IMG/VR virus record: IMGVR_UViG_3300042992_001387
Location: 1 to 45,952 of that record
DNA: 45,952 nt
Strand: one strand, 5' to 3'
Source of the DNA: a virus
The translations under genes and the position numbers were made by a program. Positions 23,242-30,022 of this stretch are shown piece after piece. A model generated the notes under the pieces. It had not been told where the DNA came from. It did no database searches and saw only the letters and a program-made list of their open reading frames with translations. The number at the start of each line of letters is the position of its first letter. The first letter of the stretch is position 1.

Positions 23242-24891
23242 ATGCCTATTACTCAGACCATTGGGTCGCAGACCCTTCAAGGCTTCCTTGTCGAAGCCTC
23301 GTCCATGTTCAGCTCGGACATCTACCGTCGTACGGTGGATACTTCCGTCTGGCTGAAACTCATCCAGCAGGAAGCCTGGCCGGAAGGCATGGGCGACACG
23401 ATCTCCGTTCTCACCTACGAGCGGACTCTTCCTCGCAGCAACAATTCGTGGAACACGATTTCCGTGGATGCTGCAAGTTCTGCCAGCACAGGCTCTCCGT
23501 ACGTGCCTTCCGCCTCGGTGATTGACGTCGCCCAGACCATCCGAACCTACGGTATCCAGCACACCGCCGTCGAGTCTCAGAACATTCTGATGCACGATGC
23601 ACTGTTCAGCTTCCGTATGCAGGAGCAGCTCCGCGCCGTCTACGACAACCTCGTCGACAACGTGGCGTATCTCTGGCAGAAGCGATACCGCGACGAGTAC
23701 CGTCGTCTGTGCGGCCACAAAGTTGTGGCGGCCAGAAACAGCGCCCTTCAGCTGTGGGACACTTCGGGTGACGACTATCCCGTCAATGTGGACTCGGCGA
23801 ACTTCGGGTCAGCTACGACGGGCGTAAGTACGCTCACCCAAGGGCTTTTGAATCTCATCTATCTCCAGCTCATCCGAGAAGGTGGCGGGAACAAGCCAAT
23901 GGGCCGGGAGAACGGTCGCCCGATCTTCACCCTCGTGTGCAGCCCGGAAATCAGTGACGCGCTGATCCGTCTCAATGCAGCCACTCGGGATGACTTCCGG
24001 TACAGCCCACAGGTCAGTGAGCTCCTGAAGCCTCTCGGAGTCGAGCGGTCGTATCGCGGGTTCTACCACCTGATCGATGTGCAGATTCCGAGGTACAACT
24101 ACGTCCCCGGCTCCGCTGGTATCACGGCGCTGACGGTTACTGGATGGGACCCCGTGTCCCGTACGGGAACTGTCAACATCACCGCGAGTACTGTTGGACT
24201 GGCCAACATTGTGCTGGGCCAACGGTTTAGCTGTCAGTCCGCTACCGCCGGAAACGTCGTGAACGGAACCGTGATCGCGAAATCTGCGGCCACTGGCACA
24301 ACCGGGTCGTTTACGTTCTTCGCGGACAGCGCACAAACCTCGGGGACTGGATCGTTCTCGTTCACCACGCTCGGCCGGAATTTTTCTGGCACGATCACGG
24401 AAGGGTTTACTGAAGTCCCGTTCTACATCCCTGACGTCAGCCACACTCCGGGACCGTTCGTCCCGAGCGCGGCCCCTGCAGGTGGTCAGGGTGGTTCCAC
24501 AGCCAAACGGTGGATTGTGAATCCTGCCTACGAAACGGCCCAGTTCGAGGAAGCCTTCGTCCTGCATCCGGAAGTGATGAAGAGCCTTATCCCACGGCCT
24601 CTGTCCAGCCCAGGTGGAAACACGAAGTTCGAGCCGATCTCGTATCGTGGGGACTTCCGATTCCTGAACATCCCTGACCGTGTGCTCAACCCGGACGGCA
24701 ACTATGGCTACTTCCGCGGCGTTCTCGCCAGCGGTTCCAAGCCCTGCCGCCCTGAGTTCGGGTACGCGATCATGTTCCAGCGTCAGCCTGTGACCGGAGT
24801 CTACCACCTGCCGACCTCCGATCTGGTGGCTGCCTCCGGTGCGCTCATCGATACTCTCGGTGCAGCCATCACTGGAGAAGCTCAGGACTAA
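23242..24891 (+). CDS. Major capsid protein with an inserted beta domain
   Basis: A 549-residue HK97-fold-type major capsid protein, identified from its place after the scaffold, its own strong expression signals, and features such as the N-terminal GSQTLQGFLVEASSMFSSD, central helices (DNVAYLWQKRYRDEYRRLC) and C-terminal FRGVLASGSKPCRPEFGYA. Residues about 293-390 form a Thr/Gly/Ser-rich beta insertion (TVTGWDPVSRTGTVNITAST and TGTTGSFTFFADSAQTSGTG) that resembles a surface-exposed Ig-like or decoration domain. The ATG at 23242 is used; an in-frame ATG at 23062 would add 60 residues across the leader repeats and is rejected. Confidence 0.8.
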   Translation: MPITQTIGSQTLQGFLVEASSMFSSDIYRRTVDTSVWLKLIQQEAWPEGMGDTISVLTYERTLPRSNNSWNTISVDAASSASTGSPYVPSASVIDVAQTIRTYGIQHTAVESQNILMHDALFSFRMQEQLRAVYDNLVDNVAYLWQKRYRDEYRRLCGHKVVAARNSALQLWDTSGDDYPVNVDSANFGSATTGVSTLTQGLLNLIYLQLIREGGGNKPMGRENGRPIFTLVCSPEISDALIRLNAATRDDFRYSPQVSELLKPLGVERSYRGFYHLIDVQIPRYNYVPGSAGITALTVTGWDPVSRTGTVNITASTVGLANIVLGQRFSCQSATAGNVVNGTVIAKSAATGTTGSFTFFADSAQTSGTGSFSFTTLGRNFSGTITEGFTEVPFYIPDVSHTPGPFVPSAAPAGGQGGSTAKRWIVNPAYETAQFEEAFVLHPEVMKSLIPRPLSSPGGNTKFEPISYRGDFRFLNIPDRVLNPDGNYGYFRGVLASGSKPCRPEFGYAIMFQRQPVTGVYHLPTSDLVAASGALIDTLGAAITGEAQD

Positions 24892-24911
24892 TCCTGATCC
24901 TCATCAAACGG

Positions 24912-24945
24912 AGAACCCCGAGGGAAACCTCGGGGTTCTTTTTTT
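24912..24945 (+). terminator. Strong intrinsic terminator after the capsid gene
   Basis: A perfect 12-bp stem AGAACCCCGAGG / CCTCGGGGTTCT (24912-24923, 24928-24939), GAAA tetraloop, then a T tract to 24945. It also lies just downstream of the leftward operon and may help there on the other strand. Confidence 0.95.
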
Positions 24946-24948
24946 GTC

Positions 24949-25740
24949 TCACTGAGCAGGCTTCTTCCTCTTCCGGGCCTGCTTTGCTTCGCTGAACTCA
25001 GCGAGCATCTCGTAGTCCCGCGGGCATTTGAGCATTGACAGGGACTTCAGGAAAGCCAGCAGGTGCTCGAATTTGTCCTTGTTCTTGACAGCCGAGTGCC
25101 CCCGATCCTCGAGCACAAAGCCATCTTTCCCATGGACGTGAATCAGTTGCGGATGGCCCCATGCTGTCAGGCGTCTTCCGATCCGGTACACGTCAAGGTA
25201 GAAATTTTTCCTCGTTCCCCCACACTCCTCTGCCACCGAAGACATGACCGGGAACCCAGGATTCCGTGCAGCCACTTCGAGAAGAGCCCACATCGACGAC
25301 ATCATGGGGACCTGATACCCGTCCACGAACACACGCCGGAGTCCGATGTCGAGCGTCAGGTACGAGTACGTCAGGATCCTTCGGCTGCGCTCGCGCCACT
25401 TTCCGGCACACGAGCGGCACCGGACGAGGATCTCTCGGATCGAGTACGGTGGCGACATGGCGTCGTCGTACCCGTTCTGCAGCATGGCGATCCTGTCGGC
25501 CACTTCCGGCCCCGCGAGACCAAGAAGCCCTGATTCCCTGATCCCGAGAATCCTGTCGCTGATGCGCCGTTCCGAGTCGATGGTGTCACGGATTATGGCG
25601 GCCATGTACCGATTGGTATCCAGAGCCTCCATGGCCCCGGCGACCGTGCTGGCCCAGTCCATGACCAGACCTTCATTTACCGCAGCCTGAGTGATCGCGT
25701 GACCGATGTCGAGACGGTCCTCAACCAGCAGAGCTCTCAT
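24949..25740 (-). CDS. OmpR/CtrA-like response regulator with degenerate receiver domain
   Basis: A 263-residue protein with the plan of a two-component response regulator. The receiver domain begins MRALLVEDRL (acidic pair Glu7, Asp8) and ends NGYDDAMSPPYSIREI, the equivalent of GADDYLxKPFSxxEL, but the conserved Lys is replaced by Pro97. The phosphoacceptor region YMAAIIRDTID has Arg at the expected position, with Asp52 one residue later. A winged-helix output domain follows (LDIGLRRVFVDGYQVPM, LLEVAARNPGFPV, FYLDVYRIGRRL, IHVHGKDGFVLE). A Lys-rich tail of about 50 residues is extra. It is probably a DNA-binding regulator acting without phosphorylation. It overlaps the DUF3310 gene start region by 20 bases in one leftward operon. 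CtrA-like versus other OmpR members cannot be settled by eye. Confidence 0.75.
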   Translation of the reverse strand: MRALLVEDRLDIGHAITQAAVNEGLVMDWASTVAGAMEALDTNRYMAAIIRDTIDSERRISDRILGIRESGLLGLAGPEVADRIAMLQNGYDDAMSPPYSIREILVRCRSCAGKWRERSRRILTYSYLTLDIGLRRVFVDGYQVPMMSSMWALLEVAARNPGFPVMSSVAEECGGTRKNFYLDVYRIGRRLTAWGHPQLIHVHGKDGFVLEDRGHSAVKNKDKFEHLLAFLKSLSMLKCPRDYEMLAEFSEAKQARKRKKPAQ

Positions 25741-25963
25741 CTGTATTCTCGGCGGCGGGGTACTCCCATTCGAGGAGCAGGTTGAGGTAGTGCAGGGCCT
25801 TGAGGAGGTCTTCCTTTCCGTTCTTGGCCCGGTGCCGGGACACGTACTTGATGACGTTGCCCTCGCACCATCCGAGGCGGTTGCGGTGAATGAATTCCGA
25901 TGGCTGGATGGCCAGATCCCTGTAATGGGATCCGCCGACTTGGATGTCCGACGATTGCAGCAT
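25721..25963 (-). CDS. DUF3310 protein
   Basis: An 80-residue protein with the hallmark blocks of this phage family: VGGSHYRDLAIQPSEFI, CEGNVIKYVSRHRAKNG and EDLLKALHYLNLLLE. The family is sometimes annotated as nucleotide kinase-like, but its biochemical role is not established. The ATG at 25963 starts directly before the conserved block. Its own divergent promoter lies at 25973-26001, and the response regulator gene follows with a 20-base overlap. Confidence 0.9.
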   Translation of the reverse strand: MLQSSDIQVGGSHYRDLAIQPSEFIHRNRLGWCEGNVIKYVSRHRAKNGKEDLLKALHYLNLLLEWEYPAAENTDESSAG

Positions 25964-25972
25964 AGTGGCAGG

Positions 25973-26001
25973 ACCATGGCCAGCGCAAATGCGGTTGTCA
26001 A
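25973..26001 (-). promoter_or_regulatory. Leftward near-leaderless promoter for DUF3310 and the response regulator
   Basis: On the minus strand TTGACA (25996-26001), 17 bases, CATGGT (25973-25978), then nine bases to the ATG at 25963. The -35 box overlaps the -35-like TTGTCA of the rightward promoter, so the two promoters are back to back and mutually exclusive in part. Confidence 0.5.
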
Positions 26002-26022
26002 TCACCGTGCTGAGTATATTCT
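25995..26022 (+). promoter_or_regulatory. Rightward promoter for the HNH gene
   Basis: TTGTCA (25995-26000) with TATTCT (26017-26022) at 16 bases, or TATATT (26015-26020) at 14. The ATG at 26030 follows 7-9 bases later, again near-leaderless. Confidence 0.45.
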
Positions 26023-26029
26023 GCCGTCC

Positions 26030-26263
26030 ATGTCCCGCGACTACCGGAAGGAGTACGATTCCTATCATGCTTCGCCTGAACAGGTTGCCCGCCGTTCCGC
26101 CCGGAACAAGGCGCGTCGCCTCATGCAGAAGAGGTACGGCAAGGAGGCTCTGCGCGGTAAGGATGTCGACCACAAGAATTTCAACGCCAGCGACAACGGG
26201 AACGGGAATCTGAGGCTCATGGACTGGCGCAAGAACCGGAGCAGGCAGCCCAAACGCTCGTAA
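26030..26263 (+). CDS. Small HNH-type nuclease-like protein
   Basis: A 77-residue basic protein of a common podovirus family: RDYRKEYDSYHASPEQVARR, a run of Arg/Lys-rich helix, then GKDVDHKNFNASDNGNGNLR and KNRSRQ. The DVDHKN...N...NLR pattern is the HNH metal finger core, though the family may not be an active nuclease. The ATG at 26030 matches the usual start (M-S/A-RDYKKEY); an upstream in-frame ATG at 25976 is in the promoter. The next gene begins three bases after its stop. Confidence 0.75.
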   Translation: MSRDYRKEYDSYHASPEQVARRSARNKARRLMQKRYGKEALRGKDVDHKNFNASDNGNGNLRLMDWRKNRSRQPKRS

Positions 26264-26266
26264 CCG

Positions 26267-27958
26267 ATGCCCATCAATCCCGCACCGTCGCTCGTTCAGA
26301 GCAAGATCCGGCCTACCGCAAAGGTCTCGGACCTTCTGTTCTTCGAGCTGCGGAACGCGGACCTTCCCTCGTACAATCGCCCGCCTGAGTATGGTACTCC
26401 CCACCCCGACAGAGGGAAATTTCCTCACCACAATCTCGTGTTCGTCGAGGCGTCGGACAAGGAAGGGTTCGAGCGCTGGTGGTACGCGGCCGACCGTGCT
26501 GATCAGGACGACTACAACTTCTCGGTGTCCTACCCGTACGGAGGGGACGAAGCCTTTCCGCGGTACACGCGATCGTACATCATCCGGCGTGATCAGTACG
26601 TGCCCCTGATAATGGGAAGCGCAGACCCTGTGTACGGGGACGCGTCTCTGGTCGCTCAGAAGATGGAACCGATGGAGGGGCAGATCGGCTCGCTCTATGT
26701 TCAGGTCACTCGCGTCTACGACGTGATCCCAGGGTTTGATGACTCGGCGGGCATCGGTGTGTCGCAGACGAGTGGAGGGTATGTCGTTGAGCGCCCTCTC
26801 GGCACTCTGGGATTTCTGAAAGTTACATGGACGCTGACTCTGCCCAAGGAATTTGCAGAGGACATCGGCGCGGACGGCCGGGAAGATTACCGTCAGTGCC
26901 CCATCGACGGGTACACCGACCTCAAGCTCGTCGACGAGACCATCTCGTCCCCCGATGATCAGGAGGTCACCCGGACGATCCGCCGGGTGTACCTAAAGCA
27001 GCAGGTCACTCCGAAGATCGACCGCCAGCGCTTCACCCAGCACCTCGAACCCCCAGACCAGTTCACCGACTTCATCCAGCGCGAGACGCAGGATCTCATT
27101 GTCGTGGCGGATGTTGCCGACGTCCCCGATGCTTGGGACACTGTGATTCCTACGGGAGGGACCAAGCAGATCCAGAGTCAGGTCGAGATGCGCACGCTTC
27201 TTGATGGCCGCAAGGTCACTGTCAACTCTCAGTTCGAGTACGGATCCCTGATGTCAAAAGTCTGGGATGACAATCTCGGGAAGCACCTGATCGCAGAAAG
27301 ATTCCCGCTTCCCGCCAACACCGATCTTGACGCATGGGTCGAAGATTTCGTGTCTGCCAACCAGTTCTACGAGACGCAGGCCGTGAATCGTGGATGGATG
27401 ATCCTGACACGGATCGACATGGGGACTCCAGGGTCGATCACGCAGCTCGGTGGGATTGTCACGGTCACAAATCCTGCCAGAGACTACTTCACCACAAAAG
27501 TGTTCTCTTGGCCCGCCGTTTTGCAGGACCTCAACCTGTTCAACCTGACAGCCACTGACGGGTCTGTCCAGACTTTCTCGGCCCCAGTGTACAAGGAAGC
27601 GTGGTCCGGTATCTGCAAAGCCCGAGTCCGCCGATGGTGGCAGGCGCAGAGTCCTACGTCCATTGCTCCGATTCAGACCCTGACTCCCACGTCCATGTTG
27701 GTTGATTGGCCCATTGCACAAGTGGCGGTCAAGGAATGCTTGCATCCTGCTTACTCTTTTGAGGGCAACACGGCGTCAGACTCCGAATACGGGTTGATTG
27801 AGTTCGGGCCTCTGGTGTTCCCTGCCACTAACATGGTCATCAATGGAGGAGTCACTGCAGCCGTTGATTGGCCTGCTTCGCTCACCATCGATTTCGACGT
27901 CGTGCCATACCGTCACGGATACCTCTGTACCCTAGTTGATGTCTACAAGCCCTACTAA
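26267..27958 (+). CDS. Virion structural protein (unknown)
   Basis: A 563-residue, beta-rich and Pro/Asp/Thr-rich protein with no signal peptide. Blocks such as FERWWYAADRADQDDYNFSV and ARVRRWWQAQSP are unusual, but no domain is recognised. Position after the capsid gene and before other virion genes suggests a neck, tail or capsid-associated protein. It overlaps the start of the glycine-rich gene by 20 bases. Confidence 0.6.
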   Translation: MPINPAPSLVQSKIRPTAKVSDLLFFELRNADLPSYNRPPEYGTPHPDRGKFPHHNLVFVEASDKEGFERWWYAADRADQDDYNFSVSYPYGGDEAFPRYTRSYIIRRDQYVPLIMGSADPVYGDASLVAQKMEPMEGQIGSLYVQVTRVYDVIPGFDDSAGIGVSQTSGGYVVERPLGTLGFLKVTWTLTLPKEFAEDIGADGREDYRQCPIDGYTDLKLVDETISSPDDQEVTRTIRRVYLKQQVTPKIDRQRFTQHLEPPDQFTDFIQRETQDLIVVADVADVPDAWDTVIPTGGTKQIQSQVEMRTLLDGRKVTVNSQFEYGSLMSKVWDDNLGKHLIAERFPLPANTDLDAWVEDFVSANQFYETQAVNRGWMILTRIDMGTPGSITQLGGIVTVTNPARDYFTTKVFSWPAVLQDLNLFNLTATDGSVQTFSAPVYKEAWSGICKARVRRWWQAQSPTSIAPIQTLTPTSMLVDWPIAQVAVKECLHPAYSFEGNTASDSEYGLIEFGPLVFPATNMVINGGVTAAVDWPASLTIDFDVVPYRHGYLCTLVDVYKPY

Positions 27959-28976
27959 GATCGAGCTCGATCAGATCGAGTCCCCCGACCTTGTTCCAAT
28001 AGGCAACGATGTTGTCGTTGGTCCGGGATTGGGATCCATGTCTGCGGGAGGGCAGACGCTCATCTTCAGCAGGGGCGGAGGAATTGGAGATGCTGTAGTT
28101 TCCAAAAGGCGCAGTAAGAAGGAGACCACGACGTCGGAGAACCTGTGGTTCAATGTGCAGAGCGCGGGGACAGGAAAGGTCAAAGTCAAATCGGGAAAAG
28201 TTGTATCCTGCTCCTTCCAAGGTGTCTTATCTTCGGATCCGACACCTACTAAAGTGGTCAATATGCTCGACGCCAATCCTTCGGCGGCTGAGTATACGGT
28301 CACGCAATCGTCAAAGATCTACTTGAAGCTGACCTACTCGGACATCACTTTCACCAGAGCGCAGACGTTGTCTGGGGGCACTACGTATACAGTGACGGGT
28401 GGAAAAGGCGGGCGCGGGGGAAAAGGTGGGCAGGGTGGGTCCGGCGGGCACGGTGGTGGGGGTGGCGGCGGGGGTCAAGGCGGCGGTGGTGGTGGCGGTG
28501 GTGGCGGAGACGGAGCGGGGTATGCGGGCAGCGACGGAACGGATGGGGGAGACGGGTCCACGTATGGATTCGGCGCTCCCGGAACAGGTACAGGAGCAGG
28601 AGGTGCCGGAGGTCCCGGCGGTACTTCTCCAAATGACGCGTACCCTGGCGGTGCGGGAGGTGCGGGCGCTCCTGGGGGTGCAGGTGGTGTGGGAGCGGAG
28701 GGCGAAGCCGGGGATTACGGACTCGATGGAGACTACGGCGAGGATGGCACGTCTGCCACGTTCTCTGTCTACACTACCTTCAACATCAAGATGCGTTTCC
28801 GGTACTGCACTTCTGCGGCAGTCGAGATACACACGGACGCCGCTCCTCCTACAGATACGGACCTCATTGGCTTCGTGCCCATTGCGGCTGTCGTTGTGAG
28901 CGGAACAGCCATTACCATCGAGCAGTACTGGAAGGGGACCTACACCGCGCATCCGTTCCTGTTCACCTACTCCTGA
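27939..28976 (+). CDS. Glycine-rich virion protein, possible polyglycine adhesin
   Basis: A 345-residue protein. Residues 1-150 are mixed beta structure. Residues about 153-268 are over half Gly, with GGKGGRGGKGGQGGSGGHGG and long Gly runs, then GAPGTGTGAGGAGGPGG and GGAGGAGAPGGAGGVGAEG. The last 75 residues are again ordinary (TTFNIKMRFRYCTSAAVEI). The pattern resembles the polyglycine type II core of T-even-like adhesins (gp38 type), or collagen-like phage repeats. The ATG at 27939 is preferred to the TTG three bases earlier. The nucleotide tract is very G-rich on the plus strand. Confidence 0.6.
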   Translation: MSTSPTKIELDQIESPDLVPIGNDVVVGPGLGSMSAGGQTLIFSRGGGIGDAVVSKRRSKKETTTSENLWFNVQSAGTGKVKVKSGKVVSCSFQGVLSSDPTPTKVVNMLDANPSAAEYTVTQSSKIYLKLTYSDITFTRAQTLSGGTTYTVTGGKGGRGGKGGQGGSGGHGGGGGGGGQGGGGGGGGGGDGAGYAGSDGTDGGDGSTYGFGAPGTGTGAGGAGGPGGTSPNDAYPGGAGGAGAPGGAGGVGAEGEAGDYGLDGDYGEDGTSATFSVYTTFNIKMRFRYCTSAAVEIHTDAAPPTDTDLIGFVPIAAVVVSGTAITIEQYWKGTYTAHPFLFTYS

Positions 28977-28981
28977 CGCCT

Positions 28982-29011
28982 CTTGCAATCATCCCGGATC
29001 CCCTGTATCCC
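28982..29011 (+). promoter_or_regulatory. CTTGC-class promoter before 29021
   Basis: CTTGCA (28982-28987), 18 bases, TATCCC (29006-29011), nine bases, ATG at 29021. The -35-like box lies six bases after the preceding stop codon. The -10 is weak. Confidence 0.4.
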
Positions 29012-29020
29012 TGAACCCCA

Positions 29021-29692
29021 ATGTCAAACGAACGACCGCTCACTCTGGCTGATTGCCGTCGGATGCTGGCAGACTATGCGCTGCCCGACAAGTTCGACAC
29101 GGCCCTCAATCAGTGTCTGGAACGGATTCACTCTGAAGGGCAGTGGCCGGGCGGCAAGGTCACCATGGATGTCAGCGCGTATGTCGAGGACGGCATCCTG
29201 ACGCTTCCCTACGAGTACGAAACCATGATCGGTCTGAGCTGGCAGGGTTCTGCCCGGCTCATTGTCGATGCGAACGCCGAGTTCATCCCGGCGGGCGCGG
29301 GTATTCAGACGGCGCTCGAAGGCAACGGGACCATCATCGACTTGGGCATGGTGCCTGTCGGCGATGAGGGCGACTACCAGCAGTTTCTTCACCAGTACAA
29401 GATGACCTTCCAGTACGCGGCCGGACAGGAGCTCACGGCGATGCTCCGGCGCAGGTTCGTCTACCTCCGCGACGAGAACGACTACGTCTACCCGGCGCAT
29501 CTCGGGGCGCTCAAGAACGGTCTTCTGGCTGTCCGGTTCGAGGACGAGGGCGACCTTGAGCGGGCCTCCGGATACTGGACCCGGTGCTTCGATTTCCTCA
29601 ACAGCGCGTCTGCCCAGACACGCGTCGGCTCCCGTCAGGTTCTCGGCGGGCAGTTCAACTTCGGCGCGGCGGGCGGCAAATCCTTCTACTGA
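29021..29692 (+). CDS. Putative head-tail connector/adaptor protein
   Basis: A 223-residue protein. The N-terminal 40 residues (LADCRRMLADYALPDKFDTA, then LNQCLERIHSEGQWPG) resemble the helical start of podovirus head-tail adaptors. The middle is beta-rich (ILTLPYEYETMIGLS), followed by helical YLRDENDYVYPAHLGALKNG segments. Ends with FNFGAAGGKSFY. Size and position fit a gp11/gp4-like connector, but similarity by eye is modest. The next gene begins one base after its stop. Confidence 0.45.
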   Translation: MSNERPLTLADCRRMLADYALPDKFDTALNQCLERIHSEGQWPGGKVTMDVSAYVEDGILTLPYEYETMIGLSWQGSARLIVDANAEFIPAGAGIQTALEGNGTIIDLGMVPVGDEGDYQQFLHQYKMTFQYAAGQELTAMLRRRFVYLRDENDYVYPAHLGALKNGLLAVRFEDEGDLERASGYWTRCFDFLNSASAQTRVGSRQVLGGQFNFGAAGGKSFY

Positions 29693-29693
29693 C

Positions 29694-29981
29694 ATGCCTC
29701 CCAGTGTAAAACGAGTCAACGGTCGTCTTGTCTACCGCGGCGAATCCTTTCCCGGCTTCAACAAGCCCAAGAAGGCCCCCGCGGGCGATGAGAAGAAGAT
29801 GGTCGTGCTGGCCAAGGAAGGCAGCACGATCAAGAAGGTGAAGTTCGGGCAGCGCGGGTATCAGGACTTCACGCAGCACAAGGACCCGAAGCGCCGGAAG
29901 AATTTCCACTCCCGCATGAACTGCGATACCGCCAACAGCAAGCTCACGCCCCGTTACTGGGCGTGCAAGAAGCTGTGGTGA
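29694..29981 (+). CDS. Small basic protein of the KFG.RGY.DFT.HKD type
   Basis: A 95-residue, Lys/Arg-rich protein. The block KKVKFGQRGYQDFTQHKDPK followed by RRKNFHSRMN and TPRYWACKKLW matches a small family found in phages and large DNA viruses (DUF5754-like), with unknown function. The ATG at 29694 gives the whole protein. Located between connector and internal virion protein genes. Confidence 0.65.
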   Translation: MPPSVKRVNGRLVYRGESFPGFNKPKKAPAGDEKKMVVLAKEGSTIKKVKFGQRGYQDFTQHKDPKRRKNFHSRMNCDTANSKLTPRYWACKKLW

Positions 29982-29983
29982 GG

Positions 29984-30012
29984 CTTGCATGAACGCGGAC
30001 TACACATATACT
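29984..30012 (+). promoter_or_regulatory. CTTGC-class promoter before 30023
   Basis: GGCTTGCA directly after the preceding stop, 17 bases, TATACT (30007-30012), ten bases, ATG at 30023. Closest copy to the portal promoter (shared GAGGCTTGC). Confidence 0.6.
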
Positions 30013-30022
30013 CCCCACCATC

